39,875 nt of DNA, from NCBI GenBank assembly GCA_023247575.1, contig JAHFGE010000004.1, positions 1 through 39,875 on the forward strand, written 5' to 3'. The position numbers and the translations under genes are program-made. This document shows positions 25,324 to 37,300 of this stretch, piece by piece. This stretch comes from Candidatus Omnitrophota bacterium (lineage in GTDB: Bacteria; Omnitrophota; Gorgyraeia; Zapsychrales; Fredricksoniimonadaceae). The notes under the pieces are model-generated. The model was given only the letters and a program-made list of their open reading frames with translations, was not told where the DNA came from and ran no database searches. Within the stretch, counting starts at the first letter, position 1, and every line of letters starts with the position of its first letter.

Positions 25324-28300
25324 TTCCCTGCGCCTTGACGAGTTTACGGACGGTGTCAAACAAACCTTCCAAGATACGATTCGCTTCCGTTTCGTCTATT
25401 TCAAATTGTTCGATAATTTGTAGGACACTACTGCCATCATACCAGGCTTCAAATATCTTGATGTCGCGGGGCACATGGTAGCCGGCGAGGTCATTGATTA
25501 ATTGTTCGATGCCTCCTTCATAAGGCAACTCGACCTTTTCTCCTCCTTGATCCACTATTTCTTGGTTTTCAGCCACCGCCTCTTCCTCTGGAGAACCTAA
25601 TCCTTCATCCGTATCAATATCTTCTTCCTCGTCTTCTCCGGGGGGAAGATTCGGCTCATATCCTAAGCGCCGATAAGCTTCAGCCGCAGGAATAATATCC
25701 AGCCATGTAAGCTCGTCATCCTTACCCGTTGCCGGACTCTGAAGATTGATCTGGCCGGTCGACCTTAACAATCGGGTCGTTTCAGACTTAAGATGCCTCT
25801 TGAGTGCTTCATGAACAAATTCCCTCAATGTTTTACCTCTTTCTGGTGTATATTGAAGCATTTGGTCGATAACAATCTCGCAACCCGTCGCGCGCAAGTT
25901 ATCCGCCCAATGGCTGTCACTGCTGCGAGAATGCCGACTGACAAACTCTTCGATCATGGGGTAAAACGATAAGACCAAATCCGAAAAGGCTTTGGAGTCA
26001 TGCCGTATCCGCTTCCAGCAATCAAGCTGTTGGGTATCGCTCAACTCTTTGGCTGCGGCCAATTGGCGCCTCCACTGTTCATCCGCCGATGGCATCTGCG
26101 GTATTTCAGGTTTAACCGTCTCTTTGGCTGGAAAATATTTTTTCATGTCTGTGGTCAACATCATCGGACGGAAAATAACTAAAAGCTCCATTTTATTCTC
26201 TGGACCAGGGATCTTTTTCATTCCATACATAAGCACAACTCTTTCTCTGCTATTTAACGTTGCCGCCCGTAAAAAAACCCAGTCACCTTCGACGTATCCT
26301 TTCGATTCAAGATAACCCGTTGGGAAATATAAAATACGACTTTCAATATTCGCATCCAAACTGATCCCCAAACGAGGGTTGCCGCCGACATCTCTTTTAG
26401 AAAAAAGTTGTACCCTAACTCTCGCCCATTTAGGAGGCATTCGTTTACCTTTTAAGGCTTGCAACACATAATGCATCCGAAGCAAAACTAACTTTGGACC
26501 TTCCTTTGAAGGCAGATAAACCCCAACCGGGGCGTGACGTAAACAAACTTCCTGATCTGGGCTAATCATGGCATAAAAAGCAAGAGCCGTAGGTAAAAGA
26601 CGAAACCGTCGACCTTTTAATAAATAATCGTAAATTTCTTTTCCCCCTCTGATCTGCGGAATATAAAAAGCTGCCCGGCCAAATCTTTTTGTCATTCCCG
26701 GCGTCGCCTCAAAGGGGAAGGGACCATCATCCAGTGTCAGTCCCGACCCTCTTCTGTGATCGCCTTTGAAGATAAATCTCTCTACTTTATGGATGAGAAG
26801 AGGATCAAGTGGAGCTCGAAAATAGGTCCTTTTTGCTTGCGCTGGTGGCAATTGCCCCTGTACTCCATAGGCATGCTCGATCGCTGGGTAAATATCGACG
26901 GCTGGAATTCTTTTCTCTAATTCGAAGGCTGACAACAATTGTGACATATTTTCCGGTTTCATATATGAAAACCGTGGATCAATTGATTTTACTCTATCCC
27001 CCATTTCTTTGAGCGTCTTCCCTTGCCGCAAACGCCTCAACTTCATGAACGGCCCCCAGGACAAACGCTCCCGCGCCTCTAAATAGTTCATTCCTATTAA
27101 AAATCGGGAAGGTTCAATATCGAGAATGGAAGCAATATGTAGGATATCTCCTGGTCTGTATTTGCCATCGCTTTGACTTGCTAAAAGATTACGCCGATAG
27201 TCATAAATATCCTGATAACCTAACAGCCTTGCCATCTCCTGGTCAGAAATACCGCGGTCATTCGCAATCGCCTTTATTCTTGCCCCAAAAGGTATCGATG
27301 CCAGCTGATCTACCAGCTGTAAATCACTAAGCGGCCGCTCATTGAATTCGGCCAACAAGGCTTTGCCTTTGCGTTGTTCCCGGATGTTTACCGCCTCTGG
27401 TAATCCACCGCTGACCATGGCGATATTCATGTCGGGGAGAAAAGTCAGACGGAAAGTTTGTTTGGCGATGAAATCCAATGACCTCTGATCGTGCGGGTTG
27501 TCTGATCCATAACCGCCAACCCGCAAAAATATCGGCACCAGTGAAGACTCTCCGGCCGAATTCCCAGGGCCGAAAATAACCTCGGCCCATGGGTGTGTCA
27601 ATTCAGTTGGAACAACAATGGCATAATCGCCAATCTCTATTTCACGAGATGGGGAAATTGGCATCGCAAGTCTCGTCACCAGGATCTGATATCCTTTCAA
27701 ATAAGCCCAGCCCAAATCTTCTGTCAACCGTTTATGCGAAATTGTTGGAAAAAAGGAATCGATCGTTTGAATTGGTTTATAATCATTATCGACCATACGG
27801 ACGGTAGGGATAAATCCACACTGGCTCTCGCTTCCTTGAGCGCTATTGACTGTAAAATAATAAGGAAAGGCAAACTGATCAAAGGCCAGCGAAACTGTTC
27901 CCTTTTTGAATCGCTCGTCAAAAAAGAAATAAAACGACGAATGGAGTTCGGGTAGGGAAAAAGTTTCCAAAGCAAATAAAATTTCTGAAAGGACCTGATG
28001 GGCATAGGGAACAACGTATCCTTTAACCCAGAATAAACCACTATTTGCAAATCCTTCGATTTTTCTTATTTTAAATACTTTTGCTTTCCCCAAGACCCTA
28101 ATACTTTGGCCCTCCTGATTTGTTTGATAGGCAACCAGTAGATCCTCAGCCCTTTCTTTCCCAAGAAACTGAACACCCTCGATACCACCGCTTTGATCAA
28201 CATGCAATGAATACAGGGCGCCGCGATAACCCGGAAAACGCACATCAAACAAGGGACGGACAGTCAGCCTTTCCATTGAAGGAAGGATTGACTCGATCCG

Positions 28301-31300
28301 TTTGCTCTGTATAATCTCTGCCTTACGTAGCCCTTCCATGGTTTCAAAAACGACCGCCGCAATTCGTCCGTCTTTAATCACACTGTTGAGCCTTCGGTTG
28401 ACGTAAATCGACCCACCAAAACCGGAAGCCTCAACAGGAACCCAGAATCCCAAATCCGGGACAAAGCGCCATTCGATCCGGATATCTTTTAGACCACTTT
28501 GATTCGCAGCCCTGACCTTGAGGGCGTTGATGCCCTGCGGCAGTTCCGCAGCGAAGATTCTGTTAGAGAAATCATCATTTAATAAGGGCAAATACCCATC
28601 AATGATCCGATGCCTCCGGCTCCATTGCCCTTCGGATAATTCCTTAAAGGTATCTTCACGGTTTCCTGCCCATCTATCAGCAATATATTGGGCATAGTAG
28701 GAAGACCGCAGATTAAACCTACGGACAAACGCGTCATGGAAAACCACAGGCGAAACCTTTCGTAGAACCGCGTGAATCCGTTTCTTGTCATCACTGCGGC
28801 CAACGGAGTCTAGCGTCTCTAGGATCATCTCTGTCAAATGTCCTGCCGCCTCTTGATTCTCACCAAAACCCTCCTCTTTCCCAGCAATCATCACTTCCCA
28901 TGGCCTTTGGATTTCAAAAATACATTTTACCTCTAGACCCCGAGCCTTAATCTCATCAAGGTTCTCTATCTCCTGTTGGCTTAACATATGCCCCGTACGT
29001 AATCCCCCGGCGCCAGGTAGATCCCGTGGATCAAAACTTACTAGATCATTGTCATCAAAAGACGAGACCGGAATTCTATCCAGAATAAATCCAGCGTTAA
29101 TCCCTGCTTTGTATATATTTCTTCCCGCTACCCAGGCCTGGGCAACGGCAATTTCTTCTCCCTCATGGTGGATATAGATAGTGTCCCCTTCTTTCCTGGG
29201 GCTCATCTGGCTAAGCTTCTCCCAGAGAAGATCAACCATCTCACCCCGTCCTGTATCGCGCAGTTTTTTGCAGAAACAATTCACGTCGGATACTTGACGT
29301 AAAAATATTCCCAACGGCATCCCAACTGGCCTCCTTGCGGGAACCTTTACAACAGTAGGTACGGTCTGCGCCTTCTGTTTTCTTTTGAGTTCTTCCCTAC
29401 GTCCTTCTTCTCGTAATTTTTCAAATTTTTGTTTTAGTGCTGCATCAATCTCAAGTTCCTTTCCAACCGACCAACATGGACTCGGCTCATTCAACCTCCT
29501 GAAATAATTAATTTCAACGTAAAGACGCCAGCCTACTCTCAAAAGAACGTACCCTCCAGCGACGATTAAGAAAAACATCCTGTAAAAATCAAACATGACA
29601 TAAATGGCAGAGGCGATTACTGGAACCAATGGAGCTCTATTGGTTACCATCTCGACTTTCGTTAGAGGGCGGCTTGTGATATTCGCATTTGTATCAGCCC
29701 TGGCTATGTCGCCAGTCAATAGTATGAACCCGCAGGTTACAAGCGCAAGCGGGACAAGGAACAAAGGCAGTATGCGCCCAGTCCGGCCGGGCTTGCAAAT
29801 CGACGGCTTCCCACAAATCGACGGCTTCCCCTCATTGACAACTTCTAACTGAGGTGCTATAGTTTGATTAACTAAAAAAGAGGATTGCCTTACGGTGCGC
29901 AAAACAAAAAACAGACTCAAAATGAATATTAAAACCCCGAATGGTAAAAGATTTAATGCCGACAAGTGGCTTACGGAACATTTCGAAGAGCTTGTCAATA
30001 AATTTCCCGGCGAATATATAATTGTGGCTAATGGAAAAATATATCGTAAAGGCCCCCCCCGCCAATTGAGAGATAGGGCCTTAAAAGAAAATCCAGGTGC
30101 TGTTATTATGGGGCACCGAGTTCCCCGTCCAAAAGATTTTCTATGCGCGCTCATCGGGCAATAAAGTTCCCTTACAAAGCCTACAGGATGTTTCCCTGTC
30201 CCATAGTTCCTGTTCAATTGCAGGGACCTAAAGGTTGGTTTACTGCTGACGCCTATGTGGATAGCGGGGCTTTTTATTCTGTTTTCTGTATTCAAGATGC
30301 TGAAATGATCGGGCTTGACTACAAGTGCGGTCGACGAAGTAGCATCTGTGTCGGGGACGGAGATTCTATCCCTGTATATTTCCATACCCTCCCTGTAACC
30401 ATAGGAAATATTTCTCTCAACGCTATAATCGGATTCTCCGAAAAACTGAAAGTAGGATTTAATCTCCTCGGCCGCAGAAGCATATTCGAACGATTTGTGG
30501 TGATCTTTGATGACGTCAGACGCCAGATCACCTTTATCCCGCGCCGATGAATTAACTTTCTCTAAAACATCAGCCCTGGCTATGTCACCGGTCAATAGTA
30601 TGAACCCGCAGGTTACAAGCGCAAGCGGGACAAGGAGTAAAGGCAGTATGCGCCCTGAGGACGATTCGACGGGCGCTGGCACAGAGGTAGACGAATTAGG
30701 TGCTGTGTCCCCGGAATTCTGTACTTTTCCCCATTCATCAAAGATAGCAGGCGACACCTCTGCCATCATCGACGGCAAAATTGTGCAGGCCAAGACAACG
30801 AGCAGCACAGGAACCGTCCCTAAATGCGCCAGCCCCGCTGCCCCGCCGTTGGCGGGGGCAAGAAGCGGGGCCAGCGCAATACCAACACCCACCGCTGCCG
30901 CTGCACCTACAAGCGCAGTATTTACTATCCTTGCTGATTTGTAAACTGTACCGTTTGCTTGACGAGAAATGTCTTGAGTTCTCTGGAGGGTTAAATGCCC
31001 CCTCAATGCTTGACCCGCTGCCGTATATGATGTATGCTTTGAAATGAAAAGAGGACTTATAATGCTAAGAGTGAACCCCTTGACCCAGAGAGAAACCAAA
31101 GCGGTTAATGTATACAAAGCACTGTTGCTTAAAGCATTTCCAGGCCGTATCCAAAACTTTTTACTTTTTGGGTCCAAAGCCCGTCGAACGGCTGGTCGCT
31201 GGTCAGATATCGATCTTCTAGTTGTTCTTACAAAAAACGGCCGCAAGGCCCGCAAAGAAATCGCCGCGCTCACCCATGAGCCGATTGCCAAATACGGCGT

Positions 31301-34300
31301 TGAACTTTCCCCTGTCGTAGTGACCGCGTCCGAGATGAAGGAATGGTCGCCATTTATCGCCCACATCAAAAAAGAAGCAATTCCCATATGAACAAGAAGC
31401 AAGAATACGTAAACCTGCGCCTGAGACTGGCCAAAGAGAAATTGAAAGTGGCGGAGCTTTTGGCTAAAAGCGGCAGTTACCGCGACTCCATTTCCAGAGC
31501 CTATTATGCGATCTTTTATGCCGCAAAGGCCTTTTTGCTGTTTCACGGGCAGGACCCGACTTCTCACAAAGGTGTCAGCGTTCTTTTTCATAAATTCTGT
31601 GCCACGCACAAGCACCCTGACGCAAGTTTCGCCAAAATGCTTTCTGTTCTTCAAGAAGCACGTCAAGAAGCCGATTACAAAGAAAAAGTACGCCTTACGA
31701 AACGCGACGCCAAAGAAGCCGTCGCCTCTGCGAGAATTTTCCTTAAGGAAATCTACCGTCTCATTCGGGGCCACTAAAAGCCAAAGTTTCGCAATTCCCA
31801 GCGTCCTTACTGCCGTTGAGGCCATGACCTTCATTGTGCCCCACCCAAAGAAATGGCAGCCATCCAAGCCATTGCTTGCGGCGAGAGGCGCGGCGGCGGG
31901 TTGAGTCTTATCGTCACGTAATTTCTTCAAAGACTCCTGGAAATCACACAATACGGCAGCGGTGATTTTGTGCGATCGGCTGGATTCTATTTCCAAAAAT
32001 TGACTCATCGTGTTCTTGGCGCATTCTTCAACAACGTTACGGTATTCTTGCTTCAACTCAAGCGGGAAAAGAACAGTGATGGTTTTAATAACTGCTGCAT
32101 TAAGCCGACAGGCTGATTCGCCGGGATTTTTTGGTCTTAACATTTCGGCCATGGCCCGGGCAAAAGTTAACTTCCACTCGTTGGGGCACTCAGTCCACAA
32201 ACATTTCAATTGATCCAGAGCTTTCTCTGGTGTAATACGTCCAAACACCTTTTCTCCCCAAATGGCATCCGCTAAGGCAATCATTTGTTCTCCCAAACTG
32301 TTGCGAATATAGTCAGGAATTTGTCCCTCGCCTAAGATGACAGGGGCAGGTCCTTCAACGGCCCTTGCTTGAGGCAATGGCTGGTGCAGGACAGTCGCAT
32401 CGGCTACGGTCAAGGCAGGCATGGGAATTGACGGTGAAGACGCTGGCTTCGATGGAACGGATTTCTGCGGGAGACCAACAACATTGCGACCCATAATGTT
32501 AGAAAGGACGTCTCTTTCCCGGTGCTCAGGGATCAGGCCCGCTTCCCATCTATTTATCTTCCAAGTATACATTCTCAGGAATTGTGTAAAACCTGTGGGA
32601 TCACGGTCCTGCCAATGGCCCAAATATTGTTCACGTTCTTCTGCCGTCTTAAATGAACGAAGCACCGGCACATCAAAGACATCTCCCTCGATTAACAGTT
32701 TTAACGTCACAGTTTCCCATGTCGCGCAAAGCCTCTCTCGAACGAGTTTCAATGTTTTAGGATATTTCCCGGCATCCTGCCACGCCTGGGAAAATGTCAT
32801 TGCTCGCGTTATAATAACTGGGTCCACACCCAGGGCCCGTGCCAGGCAGAAAAGATTGTAAGGCAATGGGGCGCCGGCCTGCCACGCAAACCGCCCTTCA
32901 TTTTTAACGATGCCCCCTTGCTCTCTTTCCATATTAAAGTAACTTGTATATCCTATGTTGGCCTTCTTCAAGAATTCTCTGATGTCTTCATCAGGGCTCA
33001 CCCAAATCCTCAAAAATGCGATACGGTAACCGGTGGGTTTATCCTTAAGATGAACCAAGACTTCTTCCGGGAGAGCCAGTGTGCATGAAATCTCCCCATA
33101 ATGAGCCAGAGGTATAATAACTTTATCTTCCCACTGCACGTATGGTGTTTGCGGATTGATCCGCCCTTTAAATTCCTTAACTTTATCTTTAACTTCCTCA
33201 TAGGCAGCCATTCGTTCTCTATTAAGCCTCCCAATACGTTCCTGCCCGGCGGCTCTTTGGACAATGATGTTGCGGATTGCCTCTTCGTCTTCGAGAGCGG
33301 TTTCACCTGCTTTCCAGGCCTCTGCTTTGTCGGCTGTAAATCCTGATCCTAACAGCGCCTGTACACCTTGCGTCGAGAAACGTATGGAACCATCAAACCA
33401 ATAGGCCAAGAGGGCAGCGAGAATGTCTTTTCCAGGAGTTACCAGCCCCATCATGTTTTCTCGCTGATCATCTTCCATAAACGGATTAAGCCGACGGACG
33501 TCTATGCCGAGCATATGGGCCGCATCGGTTTGATTTCTATTTGCAGCAACAAGCGCCAGGGAATACGCACGCCAATGCAATTCTTCCAAAGACAACGTGG
33601 CCGGGTGCTCTGCTTTCAGAAAAATGCCGAATTGTTCTCCCAGAATTTTCCTTGCCCGTCCTGGATGACGTAATTCGGAATGCTCATGCAAAATAAACGC
33701 CAATGGTGTTAATGTTTTCTGGTACAATCCGCGCTCACTGACACCCAAGCGATCCCTCAATTCCTTTCTCACTCCTGCTCCCATTTCGGTGGCATCCTGT
33801 GACATGGCTGCAATCGTCGACAGAATTCCGATAAGTTCAATAAGTTCAACGAGAGTCGCCTCTTCTTTACCTGCACTTTCTTTTCGCAACCAGCTATAAA
33901 AAGACGGCCATATAAAGCCCGCGGGACCGGATAGGAGTGTTTGAACTTGTGTTGATTCACCTGATTCCTGTAAAAGGCGTACGGCCTGGGTTTGTTTTTT
34001 CTGCGCAGCACGGGTGTCCAAGCCGATGATGTTCTCTAAATAGCATGCCACCAAAGTCAGCGGCTGCGGGCTCCGTTTTTTGAGAACAGTATATTCGCCA
34101 AGGGCATCCAGCAAAAATTTGTGTCTTCGCTCAAGGTCGGTTGAGGCAAAGCCCCTGAGGGCCATGATCAACGTTTGCCACTCGAGGGTCTTTTTGGCTT
34201 CCTCCAGCGGCACATTCTTTTGCCGTTGATCCGATAACCATTTTAAAAAACGCTCCAATAGGGTACCGGTTGTTGGGAGAGGTTTAGGGATGACTTTCAA

Positions 34301-37300
34301 AGGAGCTGCTGGCAATTCGACAGTTATTTTTGCATCTAAAGGCGCAACGGCCTTAGTCGTTGGACCAATTGCTGTTGATTGAACTGGCGGGGCCAACGGG
34401 GCCACCCCCACTGCCGCTGGTTTCGTTTCCGTTAAACTTTTGGCCGCTGCTTCCGCCGCCGGTTGATCTTGACTGGCAGATGGCAAGGCTGGTCCAGTAA
34501 CTGGCGTTTCAGCACCAGTCTCAACCGGACCTTTCACAGGGCTACTGGTTATCCGAACCAATGTGGCCACCAGTTTGTCATAATGCAATCTGGCGTTTGA
34601 ACGGACGGAAAGGAACCTTTCTGGTGTTGAAAATTTGTACTGAGAATCAAACGTACCCAAAAGCCGAAAGACCTCCGCCAATTTCCCACGAATAACCTCC
34701 ACGGTAGTAGTGCCTAATTGAAAATTTAGAAAATCAAGTTCTGCATCTACCAGGCTAAGCGATGCCTCAAGAAGCATTCTAGGGCCTTCCTCTAACATAT
34801 CCATGTTACTGGATGCCTCTGTCAACAAATGTCTGACCCTTTCCCTCGCGGCATCGACTATTGTTCTTTCCCTTTGAAGTTCTTCTGCGGCCTGATGAAT
34901 AATCTCTCTGGCTCTGGTAAGATACCGGTTAAACTCGTTAAGATCGAATCTCTCCGGCCTAGATCTTTGTATAGAGGACCACGATGTTGTGCAAAGAAAG
35001 GCAAAGCCGGCGATGGCCGCAAGGAAAAGCCACGGGGACCCGGCTGCCAATGCCAATACAGCAAGGAAAAACACTACCGGCGAGCGAAGCTTGGTGAGAT
35101 CTATCGCCGGTTTTCCTTTATAGTTCAACTGTCCGTTTCTATTCGGAAGTTTTGCGGTTCTAGCCTTCAGCAATGCGCTCCATAGGCTATGACGGATAAC
35201 TTCAATGGTCAGCCGATGTTTTGCCCTTTGGCGACCGTGCGAGAATACAAGTCGTCCGTCAAGATAAACCTCTGTTTGAGCGCCCGGAGTTTTATAATCG
35301 TTCATGATTCTTCGAAAGAAATTTCTCAACAACCCATTGTAAGAAGCTGCAGGCGGAACAGAAAAATCATAACGGACCAAATCCGGCCGGTCTTTGAGGT
35401 TGTCCAGCACATGCTCCAGACTAGTGACCACACCGCGCGGGTTAAGCCACACTGCCTGCGCCGGCAGGACGGCCGTGAATTCCTGATGACCGCTGCGAAA
35501 TACAGCACGTGCTGTACCCATGATGGTTCGCCGCAGGCAATCCACTAAATCTCCACCGACGAAAAGGCCGGCCACTGGCAACGGCTTCGAGGGCGTAAAA
35601 TGTCCCCATTCGCTCTCGTGTGGCCTTAGTCTGAAACGACGCAGTGCGTCCGGATAAAACCACTGCCCATTGATCAAAATATAGCGGCGCTCGAGTGTGG
35701 GCCAAGCGAGCACTCCTTTATACTCGTCCATGAAGAGCTCATCTGGATGCGTTAGAACAAAAAAGTTTAGGGGTGTGCCCCTTAGCTTGAAATTCGACTG
35801 GACGACGGACGCCGATACTATACCGAGGAGGAAAAAGCCGGCGATGGCGAGAACAACAAGTAATGCAGGGACTATGCCATACGAAACAATCTTGTGGACC
35901 GTTACCCAAACCCGTTTCGAGGCCGCCGAAAGCGACTTCTTAAGGGACTGTTTGAGCATATACCGTCCCGTTTTACCGGGCAGCGCCAAAAGACCACTTG
36001 AGAGAAAACCAGCTTTCGGGAAGAACCGGAAGGCAATGGTAAGAATTTTCTTCGGCAAATATGTCAATACCAAAGCTAAAGCTATCGTTGTCCAGAAAAA
36101 TTCTTCGGTAATCTGCCCAAAAGAAGAACGCAGTTTAGGATGAACCGCTACCCACATCTCTTCAAATTCAAGTGCCTCAACAACCAGATGTCTTGCGAAC
36201 TTCTCGATCTTGCGTGACGGAATGCCGGACATGACTCCAAGACCCCAGATAATGGTCCGTGTCGTCTCAACGTAATGCTGAATACTGACGACCGGTCCCT
36301 TAAAAGGCGGCGGCGCAAGAAAAATGAATCCCTTATGAATGAAACCAGCAAGCCGTATGTTTTGTTCTTCAAGATGATCAAAAAACTTCTTGTCGCCGAC
36401 AATGATGATGTCGTTAGGCTCTATCCTCTCGAGCAAATTCCTATTTATTGGTTGAATTCGAGCCACGTTTTCCTCCATGTCATTCGGAAAATAATAGCGG
36501 ACATTTTCTAGATACCCTGCGCCGATGGGGCCAATTCTTAATGCCTCCTTCACACTATGCACCTGCCACAATGACAGCGATTTACCGTCGAGTGTCCGCC
36601 AGGCAAAGCGTTCTCGCTGAGAGCGATGAAACACCGCCGCCAACCAAGCCAAGCCGACCATGGTAAGGGCGCCGATAATCCACGGCGCCGCGATATGCAC
36701 AGCGGCCATAAGCCCGCCCCAGCCCGGCCCGTCAAAAACTGATCCAATTTTTGACAAGGTCTCGCCAAGACCGAAGGTCATGGCGGACACGTCGGGAAGC
36801 ATGAGGGCGAGGGACCATAGATTAAGGTATTGCAACGACGCGGGGAAAATAGATCCGATACTGCCAGTGATATGAATTCTGGCTTGACGTGATAATCGTT
36901 CTATACTACGATGGCTTTTGTGGAGAATGCCGTCAAACCAATCAACTTTAGCTCGCACGCCAAGGAACAATTTACCTACCGTGGAACAAACGAAAGCGAA
37001 ATAACTTCTGCGATCCGCAATTCGCGGTGGGAAAAGGCGGAACTCGGGCGCATGCAATGCAAGAAAGATCTTACCTACAATAAAGATTGGAACAATAAGT
37101 ACTACGCCACAAAACAAGTAAAGCCAATATTCATTGAGGAAAAAGATAGAATTGCAGTGATTACCGTTTACGTGTATTATTTCTAATAAGGAGGAAACAT
37201 GCGCATTACTTATGACCCAACTGTTGATGCCTTGTATATAAGATTCGAGGAAACTACCGTTACTACCAAGCACCTTTCCGAGGGCATAGCCGCTGACTAC

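Noticed and set aside
29796..29830. Possible CRISPR array
   Set aside because: Only two adjacent 18-bp units with no spacer; no cas genes in the window.
29693..30655. Insertion sequence or integron bringing the cassettes
   Set aside because: No transposase, integrase, terminal inverted repeats or attC-like sites seen; only direct repeats.
32421..32861. Plus-strand open frame opposite the giant gene outside the cassettes
   Set aside because: No promoter, no ribosome binding site and no family resemblance, unlike the four real pairs.
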